A DNA stretch of 20,404 nucleotides. Origin: Candidatus Mediterraneibacter gallistercoris. Its GTDB lineage: Bacteria > Bacillota_A > Clostridia > Lachnospirales > Lachnospiraceae. The notes under the pieces are model-generated. The model was given only the letters and a program-made list of their open reading frames with translations, was not told the origin of the DNA and made no database searches. The stretch is from positions 1 through 20,404 of the forward strand of contig DWWI01000255.1 of NCBI GenBank assembly GCA_019119745.1, read 5' to 3'. Shown here piece by piece: positions 7,688 through 15,237 of the stretch (positions within the stretch are counted from its first letter, which is position 1; every line of letters begins with the position of its first letter). A program made the translations under genes and the position numbers.

Positions 7688-7728
7688 TTTATCCGACAGT
7701 TTTGCAACATAAGTTGTTTATCCGACAG
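7688..7728. promoter_or_regulatory. Candidate TetR operator: direct repeat flanking an inverted repeat
   Basis: The 12-mer TTTATCCGACAG occurs twice on the + strand (7688-7699 and 7717-7728), 29 bases start to start. Between the copies lies the short inverted repeat CAAC (7705-7708) / GTTG (7713-7716). The set sits in the divergent tetR-glgB gap, upstream of both genes, where an operator is expected. Assigning it to the neighbouring TetR protein is inference. Confidence 0.4.
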
Positions 7729-7832
7729 ATATCTGAAATTGCCGGTGGATTTTCTGCCTTTTTGCGGATACTCTGATTATAGGATAAAAAACGACTGTTG
7801 TCGATTAATTATGGGTGAAAAGAGGTAAAATT

Positions 7833-9638
7833 ATGGATTTCTACGGATTTTACACAGGTAAGAGTTTTGACGCGCACAAGTATCTGGGAGCGCATATCAA
7901 CAGAGGAAAAAACGGCAAAGCGGAAGGCGTCGTATTCCGGACTTTTGCGCCGTCGGCGTCGCGAATCTCCGTGATCGGGGAGTTTAACGGGTGGATGGAA
8001 AGTCCAATGGAGAAAGTGCATGATGGAAATTTCTGGGAGTTCATATCGGAGGAGGCTGAGCCCGGCATGATGTACAAGTACCGGATCTATGACCGTGCGG
8101 GGCACTGGATCGACCACTGTGATCCTTATGGATACGGGATGGAGCTGCGTCCGAATACAGCGTCCATCATCCGGGATATGGATGCATATCAGTTTCATGA
8201 TGATAAATGGATGAAAAAAAGATCGGATCACAAAGAACTGCCGTTGAATATTTACGAACTGCATTTCGGATCCTTTAAGAAACCGTCGGACGAGCCTGAC
8301 GCCTGGTACGATTATGAGGAGATGGCGGATATCCTGATCCCGTATCTGAAAGAGAACGGGTACAATTACCTGGAGATCATGCCCCTTTGCGAATATCCCT
8401 GCGATGAGTCATGGGGATACCAGGGAACGGGATTTTTCAGTCCGACTTCCAGATACGGGACAGCGGATCAGCTGAAGGCTTTTGTGGATGCCTGCCACAA
8501 AAATGAGATCGGCATCATTCTTGATTTTGTGCCCGTGCATTTCGCGGTGGATGATTATGCACTGGCGAACTATGACGGAACAGCGTTGTATGAATATCCC
8601 CATTCTGATGTGGGAGACAGCGAATGGGGCAGCAGAAACTTTATGCACTCCCGAGGTGAAGTGAGAAGCTTTCTGCAGTCTGCGGCGGATTACTGGCTGA
8701 GCGAGTATCACATGGACGGACTTCGCATGGACGCCATCAGCCGGGCAATCTACTGGCAGGGAATGCCGGAGCGGGGTGTGAACTCCAATGCAGTTGAATT
8801 CCTAAGATATATGAATCAGGGGTTAAAAGAACGTCATCCGTCCGTCATACTGGCGGCGGAGGATTCTACCTCATTTCCGGGCGTCACAAAATCCGTGAAA
8901 GAAGGGGGCCTTGGATTCGACTATAAGTGGGATATGGGATGGATGAATGATACTTTGGATTATTTCCGGACAGCTCCCGAGTACCGGACAAGGGACTATC
9001 ATAAGCTGACATTCTCCTTTGTCTATTACTATGATGAGAGGTATCTGCTCCCGCTGTCCCATGATGAAGTTGTCCACGGGAAGGCAACAATACTGCAGAA
9101 AATGTACGGAGATTATGAGCAGAAGTTCCCTCAGGCAAGAGCGTTCTATATGTATATGTATGCGCATCCGGGAAAGAAGCTTAATTTCATGGGAAATGAG
9201 CTGGGACATTTCAGGGAGTGGGACGAGAAGCGGGAGCTGGACTGGAATCTTCTCGATTACCCGGCGCATCAGGATTTCCACAGATTTATGAAAGACCTGA
9301 ACAGCTTCTATCTGGAGCATCCGGCGCTCTCCGAAGCAGATTATGACACAGAAGGATTTGAATGGCTGGAGTGCCATGCGGAGGAAAAGTGCGTATATGT
9401 ATTCGAGCGGAGAAGTGAAAAAGAGCGGATCGTGGCAGTCTTTAATTTCTCGGATGAGGAGCAGGAGATTGAGATCCGGAGTAAAGATATAAAAGAACTG
9501 AAAAAAGTGTTCAGCAGTGAATATAAAGGTTACGGAGGGGCGGAAGAGAAGCAGAACAAGGCTGTAAAGATCAAAAAGGACAGCTGTTCATTCCGGCTGC
9601 AGCCTTTTTCGGCAGAATATTATATAATAGGGCAGTAG
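7833..9638 (+). CDS. glgB: 1,4-alpha-glucan branching enzyme
   Basis: This 601-residue GH13 enzyme makes alpha-1,6 branches in glycogen, in the cytoplasm. Residues about 15-110 are a CBM48-type beta-sandwich (VVFRTFAPSASRISVIGEFNGW). The catalytic barrel shows all four GH13 regions: region I DFVPVHF, region II GLRMDAIS with the nucleophile Asp, region III AAEDS with the acid/base Glu, and region IV PLSHDEVVHGK. The last is characteristic of branching enzymes, as are YELHFGSFKK and NFMGNELGHFREWDE. A C-terminal beta domain follows. A GTG six codons upstream (7815) is in frame, but the ATG at 7833 has AGAGG seven bases before it and is the better start. No other glycogen gene is in the window, so it is an orphan locus here. 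Confidence 0.95.
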   Translation: MDFYGFYTGKSFDAHKYLGAHINRGKNGKAEGVVFRTFAPSASRISVIGEFNGWMESPMEKVHDGNFWEFISEEAEPGMMYKYRIYDRAGHWIDHCDPYGYGMELRPNTASIIRDMDAYQFHDDKWMKKRSDHKELPLNIYELHFGSFKKPSDEPDAWYDYEEMADILIPYLKENGYNYLEIMPLCEYPCDESWGYQGTGFFSPTSRYGTADQLKAFVDACHKNEIGIILDFVPVHFAVDDYALANYDGTALYEYPHSDVGDSEWGSRNFMHSRGEVRSFLQSAADYWLSEYHMDGLRMDAISRAIYWQGMPERGVNSNAVEFLRYMNQGLKERHPSVILAAEDSTSFPGVTKSVKEGGLGFDYKWDMGWMNDTLDYFRTAPEYRTRDYHKLTFSFVYYYDERYLLPLSHDEVVHGKATILQKMYGDYEQKFPQARAFYMYMYAHPGKKLNFMGNELGHFREWDEKRELDWNLLDYPAHQDFHRFMKDLNSFYLEHPALSEADYDTEGFEWLECHAEEKCVYVFERRSEKERIVAVFNFSDEEQEIEIRSKDIKELKKVFSSEYKGYGGAEEKQNKAVKIKKDSCSFRLQPFSAEYYIIGQ

Positions 9639-9665
9639 GATTATGAAAAAGTCTGACCAATCTGC

Positions 9666-9707
9666 AGACAGGCGGAAACGGCCTATACAGCCAGCTTCCG
9701 TCTGTCT
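9666..9707. terminator. Possible terminator hairpin between convergent glgB and MATE genes
   Basis: AGACAGGCGGAA (9666-9677) pairs with TTCCGTCTGTCT (9696-9707), a 12-bp stem with one wobble, over an 18-base loop. It lies 27 bases after the glgB stop and overlaps the last codons of the convergent MATE gene. Neither side has an adjacent T run; on the - strand a run of five T appears about 15 bases further. It is well placed but not a textbook intrinsic terminator. Confidence 0.4.
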
Positions 9708-10987
9708 ACAACCGGTTTTAAGAACATGGCGAGAAATGCAGCCAGTATCCTCGCGATAACAGTGCTCCACCAGACCATGATCTGTCCGCCTGCCAGCGGC
9801 GGGAGAATAAGCATAAGAACCAGCATAAGTACAGGTTCAATATAAGTCAGGACATAAGAAAGGCTGCTCTCTTCCATGGCGTAGAAGCTTGCCGTAGTCA
9901 CCCGGGTAACCGCTACAAAAGGAACAGAGATCAGGAAGATCGGCATAATTCTGGCAATCTCCATATTAACTTCAGGAGATGAGCCGAAGAGGATACCGAT
10001 ATAATTTCTGCCTGCCAAGAGAATGACACAGCTTATGATGGCAAGAAAAATACCGCATCCGTACGCCAGTCTTCGTATACTTTTCAGCCTGTGCAGGCTT
10101 TTTTCTCCATAGTAACGGCTGATGATGGGCTGACTTCCGTCACCGACGCCCTGGAAGAGCAGATATACGATACATATGATATATGCGATGCACGCATAGA
10201 CCGCCACGGCCTGATCTCCCCCGTAAAGTATGGAAAAGCGGTTTATGATAATCAGTGATATGTTTGGTGTCATGGTAAGCCCAAATGGGGAAATCCCCAC
10301 TTTGATAACGGGAACGGCCAGTTTTATCAACTTGGAAAATCCAATACGCAGGGTAAACATTTTCTCGCGCAGGAAATATACGAGGGCAAAAAGGAGTGTT
10401 ACGCCCTGCCCGAGGATTGTTGCCAGCGCCGCACCGGTGAGCCCCTGTCCGAATACCCAGACAAACAGGTAATCAAGAACTACATTGGTAATGAATCCTG
10501 CAACCATGGAAATCATAGCATAGAGCGGCCCGCCGTGATTGCGGATAAAAGGAATCAGTCCTGTACTGAGGATCTGCAGTCCGGCGCCCAGCGCGATTAC
10601 CCGGTTATATTCTGCGCCCAGTGAGAGCAGCTGTCCTTCTGCGCCCAGCAGCTGCAGGATGGGAGTATTAAAGCAGAAGGTCAGTACGGTCAGGATCACG
10701 CTGCAGATGATCAGCATCCACAGGGTGGCTGCCGTAAAATCTCTGGCGTGTTTTTCTTTTCTCTCAGCCATACTGATGGAATAATAGACGGCTCCGCCTA
10801 TGCCGATCCCGGTGCCCGCAGCCTGAAGAACGGCGGAGACAGGATAAGCCACATTAATGGCGGAAAGTCCGATATCTCCCACGCTGTGTCCCACAAAAAA
10901 TCCGTCCACAATCGCATAGATTCCGGATAATGCAAAGGACAGGACAGATGGGATTACGTATTTGAAAAAAGTTCTCATTTCGCTCAT
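9683..10987 (-). CDS. MATE family multidrug efflux transporter
   Basis: This 434-residue polytopic membrane protein has roughly 12 hydrophobic segments in two related halves, the layout of MATE transporters of the MepA/DinF-like type. Typical segments are IPSVLSFALSGIYAIVDGFFVGHSVGDIGLSAINVAYP in helix 1 and 2, GAALATILGQG before the central loop, and FQGVGDGSQPIISRYYGE in the second half. It should export drugs or metabolites using a Na+ or H+ gradient, with the substrate unknown. The start overlaps the end of the marR gene by four bases (ATGA), so they form a two-gene operon on the minus strand. Pairing with MarR points to induction by a compound that is also a substrate. Confidence 0.93.
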   Translation of the reverse strand: MSEMRTFFKYVIPSVLSFALSGIYAIVDGFFVGHSVGDIGLSAINVAYPVSAVLQAAGTGIGIGGAVYYSISMAERKEKHARDFTAATLWMLIICSVILTVLTFCFNTPILQLLGAEGQLLSLGAEYNRVIALGAGLQILSTGLIPFIRNHGGPLYAMISMVAGFITNVVLDYLFVWVFGQGLTGAALATILGQGVTLLFALVYFLREKMFTLRIGFSKLIKLAVPVIKVGISPFGLTMTPNISLIIINRFSILYGGDQAVAVYACIAYIICIVYLLFQGVGDGSQPIISRYYGEKSLHRLKSIRRLAYGCGIFLAIISCVILLAGRNYIGILFGSSPEVNMEIARIMPIFLISVPFVAVTRVTTASFYAMEESSLSYVLTYIEPVLMLVLMLILPPLAGGQIMVWWSTVIARILAAFLAMFLKPVVDRRKLAV

Positions 10988-11442
10988 AGGTTCTGTTTCT
11001 CACTTTCTATTCTTTGTTTCAGTTCTTTTTCAAACAGCATATTGAAGAGCTCCATCGTAGCGACCGTCTGTTCCATCCGCCCGTTTCCGATCATCCGGGT
11101 AATGCGGTCTTCCATTTCCAGAAGAGGACGGATGATTTCTTCAGCGTAAATCTTTCCCTCATCTGTCAGAGCAACATCTTTCCGGCGTTTGTCATTCTGG
11201 CTGGCTGTCAGAGTGACCAGTCCCCGTTTTTTCAGATCCCGTATTACAGTATTAACCGTAGCTTTAACCAGTCCGATTTCCTCCGTGATCTTCTTCTGGG
11301 TGAGGTGCGTTCCGGATATGAGCGTGTACAGGATCATAAGCTCCGGATAACCGATATGGTTCATGTCCGCCCAGCGTGTATACAGGACGGTACCCTTGGA
11401 CCATGCAGAATACATTTCGTATGCTTTTGACATTACAGACAT
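10984..11442 (-). CDS. MarR family transcriptional regulator
   Basis: This 152-residue winged-helix repressor has the MarR core: LTQKKITEEIGLVKATVNTVIRDLKKRGLVTLTASQNDKRRKDVALTDEG covers helix-turn-helix and wing, with the Asp-Lys-Arg-Arg of the wing well conserved. Flanking helices form the dimerisation domain. AGGGG lies 8 bases before the ATG at 11442. A second Met is at residue 4. It is the first gene of a marR-MATE operon (four-base overlap), preceded by a consensus promoter whose start region holds inverted repeats, which fits autorepression that also controls the transporter. Confidence 0.93.
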   Translation of the reverse strand: MSVMSKAYEMYSAWSKGTVLYTRWADMNHIGYPELMILYTLISGTHLTQKKITEEIGLVKATVNTVIRDLKKRGLVTLTASQNDKRRKDVALTDEGKIYAEEIIRPLLEMEDRITRMIGNGRMEQTVATMELFNMLFEKELKQRIESEKQNL

Positions 11443-11458
11443 AAAATCACCCCTAAAA

Positions 11459-11495
11459 AGTATTTGAACATACTATATTTGAATTTGCAAATACT
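11459..11495. promoter_or_regulatory. Candidate MarR operator over the transcription start
   Basis: AGTATTTG (11459-11466) and CAAATACT (11488-11495) are perfect 8-base inverted repeats. Within the span, AGTAT/ATACT (11459-11474) and the palindrome ATTTGCAAAT (11483-11492) give two smaller symmetric sites. They lie directly downstream of the -10 box and over the predicted start of the marR-MATE transcript, the usual place for a MarR autoregulatory site. Binding is inferred. Confidence 0.6.
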
Positions 11496-11524
11496 ATTAT
11501 AGCGGCCTCAAAATCTTATGTCAA
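11496..11524 (-). promoter_or_regulatory. Consensus sigma-70/SigA promoter of the marR-MATE operon
   Basis: On the - strand TTGACA (opposite of 11519-11524) and TATAAT (opposite of 11496-11501) are both exact consensus and are separated by exactly 17 bases. Transcription would start near 11489, about 46 bases before the marR ATG. A promoter this strong suggests that repression, not weak initiation, sets expression. Confidence 0.9.
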
Positions 11525-11751
11525 GAATCATATGATAAAATAGATGCTAAAAAGAGGTAATGTGGCAGTTTATGTTCTGTAAAGTGACAGGATATGCACA
11601 TCCTATTGAAAATTTACTAAAAGAACTTAAAATATAGTCATAAGTTTTGTGGAAAGTAATTACTGATCCGGCACAGTAAAGCCGGTACAATCTTATGTTC
11701 TGGTAAATATGCGCAGTTACCGGAAAGAAAACGAATGGGAGGTAGAAATTT
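11525..11751 (+). promoter_or_regulatory. Upstream/leader region of the GH3 operon
   Basis: This segment lies between the divergent marR promoter and the GH3 gene. I could not fix a clear + strand promoter: TTGAAA (11606-11611) is a plausible -35 box but no good -10 is at the right distance. Two hairpins lie in the presumed leader: CCGGC/GCCGG (11668-11685) and an 8-bp stem TCTGGTAA/TTACCGGA (11699-11724, one wobble). The second ends 12 bases before the GGGAGG ribosome site (11737-11742). A 25-codon open frame at 11560-11637 with AGAGG only 2 bases before its ATG is probably not translated. Confidence 0.4.
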
Positions 11752-14700
11752 ATGAGACATAACAGACTGTGGACAGGTCTGGCATCTGTATGTTCTTTTT
11801 TGTTAGTGACATCCATTCTGGGAATGAATTGTATGATGAGTTATCAGGGAACTGTGAACAATGCTCTCGGTATCCTGACAAGCCGGGTAGAAAATCCTGA
11901 AGGCGTAAGCGCAGAAGATACGACATATTTTGAAAGCGAATATGGAGAATTGAATGCAGAAAATCTTCAGAAACTTATTTCAGACACATATAAAGAAAGT
12001 GTCCTGGAACAGGAAGAAGGATCTGTACTTTTAAAAAATGATAACGGGGCTCTTCCTCTTGCGGAAGATGAGAGGAGCATTACGCTGTTCGGTCATGCAA
12101 CTGCACAGCCGCTTTACAAGGCAAATTCCGCCGGATCTTCCGGATATGAAGGAGCATACAACATTGATTTGTATACAGCTTTGAAAGACGCAGGATTTGA
12201 GATCAATGATACTCTTTATAATGCCTATGCGGAAAGCGAGACGAAACGTTCCAGCGGCGTAGCTTCTTTCGGGCGCGAAGCTACAGAATGGGCACTCGGT
12301 GAAGAAGATACTTCCTTTTACACAGATGATATCCGTCAGTCATGGGAGGATGGCTATAATGACGTCGCGATCGTAATGCTCTCAAGAGAAGGCGGAGAAG
12401 GTGCAGAATTATATATGGAAGATGAGTATGGGATCAGCCAGCTCGCACTGCACCAGCAGGAGAAGGATATGCTGCAGATGATTAAAGATTCCGGTGTATT
12501 TGAAAAGACGATCGTACTGGTCAACAGCGGAAATGCAATGGAACTGGGATGGCTTGATGAATATGATGTCGACGCATGTCTGTGGATCGGTCTCCCGGGA
12601 CAGCGCGGATTTGAAGGCGTGGTCAATCTTTTGACCGGAGCTGCAAATCCGTCGGGAAAACTCACAGATACCTATGCGGTGAATTCACTTTCTGCTCCTT
12701 CAGTTGTGAATGGAGGCTATCATAATCAGAATTGGACAAATCTTGATTATGTTCTTGAAAAAATGGATGATCCGGATAATGAAGTATCATGGTATTCTGT
12801 TCAGGCAGAAGGAATCTATATCGGATATAAATACTATGAGACCCGTTATGAAGATTTGATCCTCGGACAGGGAAACGCGGATACAACAAAGGGATCTTCT
12901 ACAGGAGAAGCATGGAATTATACAGATGAAGTGTCATATCCGTTCGGATATGGTCTGTCTTATACTTCTTTTGATCAGAAACTGGATAGTGTGGAAATCA
13001 ATGGAGATGATATCACAGTAACCGTGACAGTGACAAATACAGGAAAAGCAGCAGGAAAATCTGTGGTACAGATCTATGCACAGACTCCGTATGGCGAGTA
13101 TGAAAAAGAAAATCTGGTAGAGAAATCAGCAATCCAGCTCTTGAATTTTGGAAAGACGCAGATGCTTGATCCTGGACAGTCGGAGACATTAACGATCACT
13201 TGTGATAAATATCTGCTTGCGAGCTATGATTATACAAATGCAAAAGGCTACATTATGAGCGAAGGAGATTATTATCTCTCGATCGGAGACAATGTACATG
13301 ACGCATTAAATAATATTCTGGCTGCAAAAGGTGCTTCCGGAATGGTTGATGTCAATGGGACTACAACAGCCGGAAATACCGATAAAGTATATGAGTGGAG
13401 TGAGGCGTTTGATGATGCCACATATCGTACATCACAGTATTCAGATGTTGAAGTGACTAACCAGTTTGATGACTGTGATATTAACTACTGGATTGAGGAT
13501 GCGGTAACCTATCTGTCAAGAAATGACTGGGATGCGACATACCCGACCGAGCCGGTACAGATTGAAGCTACGGATGAGATGCTTGAGGTACTGGCTGGAA
13601 AATATTATGAGAAGCCGGAAGATGCTCCGTCTGTCGATGATTTCGTGTTGGGTGATAAGCAGGATATACCGCTTGCATCTCTGATCGGAAAAGAATTTGA
13701 TGATGAAGCATGGGATACGTATCTGAATCAGTTTACTCTTGACGAATTGGCTTCGTTGACAGCCGACAGCTTTGGTACAGCTGAAATCCCGAGCGTGGGA
13801 AAGCCGGCAGTGATCGCCGGAGACGGTCCGGATGGAGTCGGCGGTGCAACAACGAAATTTAACGAAGAAAAATATGGAGACGGCAGAGATGACTGCTGCT
13901 ATCCGTGTGAGAATATCCTTGCTTCAACTTTCAATAAAGAACTTCTTCAGAGAAGAGGAGAGTTGATGGCGGAAGAGGCTATGTATCTTGGAGTTGCACA
14001 GGTGTGGATGCCGGGTGTCAACCTCCACAGAACCCCCTTTGGTGGAAGAAACTTTGAGTATTATTCAGAAGATGCAGTTATGAATTATCTCTGTGTTATT
14101 CCTGAAGTACAGGCCATGGAAGCCAAAGGTGTAACTGCAGGGGCAAAACATGTGGCCGGCAATGATCAGGAAAATAACCGTCAGGGTATCAGCGTATTCT
14201 TTAATGAGCAGGCTTATCGTGAAGGTGCACTCCGAGGCTGTGAATCTACAGTGACAGAAGGCGGCGGAATGGCAGTGATGCACGCGTTTAACCGACTGGG
14301 TATGACGTGGTGCTCAGCAAGTGAAGCACTCTGTACGCAGGTACTCAGAAATGAATGGGGATTTATAGGGCAGCAGGAAACAGATGCTCTTGATGCGTCA
14401 GCGGCAGATGATGGATACAGATCACACTTTGAATCAAGTATTGCAGCTGGAACCAATACATACTGCCTTGACTTTGCCGGGGTAAGTTCCCGTGCAATCG
14501 CAGATGTGATCGAGAGCACAGATGATGGATATCTGCTCGGACAGCTGCGTGACAGCGCACATTATTACCTGTATATGCTTGCAAACAGTGCTATTATGAA
14601 TGGTTACAGTGTGGATTCCAGGGTTATCTCCGTAACGCCATGGTGGCAGCCGACAATGTACGGGGTGATTGGAGTATTTGCAGTGCTTGATATTATCATG

Positions 14701-14763
14701 ATCGTTTTGCTTGTAAGAAGCAGAAAAAAAGATGTGATCCGTGTTGAGGAGGTGCAGAAGTAA
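11752..14763 (+). CDS. Membrane-anchored GH3 glycosidase with permuted domain order
   Basis: This 1003-residue protein has the two halves of a family 3 glycoside hydrolase in reverse order. Residues about 85-390 match the usual C-terminal domain (EEGSVLLKNDNGALPL, SREGGEGAEL). Residues about 400-520 are a fibronectin-III-like domain (YPFGYGLSYTSF). Residues about 660-960 match the TIM-barrel domain normally found first: GDGPDGV, NLHRTPFGGRNFEYYSEDA and AGAKHVAGNDQENNRQG. The nucleophile is probably Asp878 in GQQETDAL, where relatives have SDW or TDW. Permuted GH3 enzymes are known from Ruminococcus and Butyrivibrio. A hydrophobic segment at residues 6-25 after a basic start, and another at about 970-988 followed by RSRKK, suggest the body faces outside and is anchored at both ends. 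GGGAGG lies 9 bases before the ATG. Its stop overlaps the next start by one base. The substrate is unknown, with beta-glucosides or xylosides most likely. Confidence 0.9.
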   Translation: MRHNRLWTGLASVCSFLLVTSILGMNCMMSYQGTVNNALGILTSRVENPEGVSAEDTTYFESEYGELNAENLQKLISDTYKESVLEQEEGSVLLKNDNGALPLAEDERSITLFGHATAQPLYKANSAGSSGYEGAYNIDLYTALKDAGFEINDTLYNAYAESETKRSSGVASFGREATEWALGEEDTSFYTDDIRQSWEDGYNDVAIVMLSREGGEGAELYMEDEYGISQLALHQQEKDMLQMIKDSGVFEKTIVLVNSGNAMELGWLDEYDVDACLWIGLPGQRGFEGVVNLLTGAANPSGKLTDTYAVNSLSAPSVVNGGYHNQNWTNLDYVLEKMDDPDNEVSWYSVQAEGIYIGYKYYETRYEDLILGQGNADTTKGSSTGEAWNYTDEVSYPFGYGLSYTSFDQKLDSVEINGDDITVTVTVTNTGKAAGKSVVQIYAQTPYGEYEKENLVEKSAIQLLNFGKTQMLDPGQSETLTITCDKYLLASYDYTNAKGYIMSEGDYYLSIGDNVHDALNNILAAKGASGMVDVNGTTTAGNTDKVYEWSEAFDDATYRTSQYSDVEVTNQFDDCDINYWIEDAVTYLSRNDWDATYPTEPVQIEATDEMLEVLAGKYYEKPEDAPSVDDFVLGDKQDIPLASLIGKEFDDEAWDTYLNQFTLDELASLTADSFGTAEIPSVGKPAVIAGDGPDGVGGATTKFNEEKYGDGRDDCCYPCENILASTFNKELLQRRGELMAEEAMYLGVAQVWMPGVNLHRTPFGGRNFEYYSEDAVMNYLCVIPEVQAMEAKGVTAGAKHVAGNDQENNRQGISVFFNEQAYREGALRGCESTVTEGGGMAVMHAFNRLGMTWCSASEALCTQVLRNEWGFIGQQETDALDASAADDGYRSHFESSIAAGTNTYCLDFAGVSSRAIADVIESTDDGYLLGQLRDSAHYYLYMLANSAIMNGYSVDSRVISVTPWWQPTMYGVIGVFAVLDIIMIVLLVRSRKKDVIRVEEVQK

Positions 14764-15164
14764 TGAAGGAAAAACTTGGTACAAAAGCAGTCGGGTTTTA
14801 TTTTATAGTACTTGCTGCTCTGCTGGGAATAATTTCGGTTATTCGTTTTGTAATGTGGGGATCTGCACATGACGCATTGGATACAGTTACGATCATTGCT
14901 TTGATTGTGGCAATTGTGTTTGATATCATCCTGATGGTGAAAGATAATGATTATCTTGTGATCGCAGCGACGGCCTGCTACAGCATTGCAACAGTAAAAC
15001 TGTTGACAGATTCAGTCGGATCCTTTGTTGATGCATTTCAGGGAATCAATATGTTTGGGGACGCATCCCAGGTCGGAACGATCATATCGATCAGCGCGGT
15101 GATGGGAGTAAGTATCTTGCTCTCGATCATCTCCGGCTTCTTAAAGCGGGTAAAAGAATCATAG
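14763..15164 (+). CDS. Small four-helix membrane protein of unknown function
   Basis: This 133-residue hydrophobic protein has four predicted membrane segments: about residues 10-32, 43-58, 63-82 and 104-125. The loops are short, with charged ends (MKEKLGTK at the start, KRVKES at the end). The loop between segments 3 and 4 (DAFQGINMFGDASQ) is the longest. I recognise no family. Its start shares one base with the GH3 stop (TAATG), so its synthesis is almost certainly coupled to that of the double-anchored GH3 enzyme. This suggests an assembly partner, stabiliser or accessory subunit of it. That role is inference from position only. Confidence 0.88.
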   Translation: MKEKLGTKAVGFYFIVLAALLGIISVIRFVMWGSAHDALDTVTIIALIVAIVFDIILMVKDNDYLVIAATACYSIATVKLLTDSVGSFVDAFQGINMFGDASQVGTIISISAVMGVSILLSIISGFLKRVKES

Positions 15165-15174
15165 AATAATGGGA

Positions 15175-15213
15175 AGCTCCCCCCGGGGCACAAAAATGCC
15201 TCTGGGGGCTTTT
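15175..15213 (+). terminator. Intrinsic terminator or attenuator between the GH3 and GH2 genes
   Basis: A GC-rich stem runs from AGC at 15175 through a C-rich arm and pairs with a G-rich arm ending GCT at 15210. The loop is A-rich, about 15191-15196, and only four T follow. There is one bulge and one mismatch. It begins 11 bases after the stop of the membrane-protein gene and ends 25 bases before the GH2 start. The short T run suggests partial rather than complete termination, which would lower GH2 expression relative to GH3. Confidence 0.65.
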
Positions 15214-15237
15214 CCGGTTGAAAAGAGGGCAGAGAAT

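Noticed and set aside
7815..7832. GTG start for glgB six codons upstream
   Set aside because: The AGAGG site falls within this extension and is correctly spaced for the ATG at 7833.
11547..11816. 89-codon minus-strand frame across the GH3 upstream region
   Set aside because: It runs into the marR promoter region without a ribosome site and overlaps the GH3 signal segment. No recognisable features.
15169..15237. Extended GH2 N-terminus from 15169
   Set aside because: These codons form the stem of a terminator-like hairpin and the residues do not look like a signal peptide. A better start with a ribosome site is at 15238.
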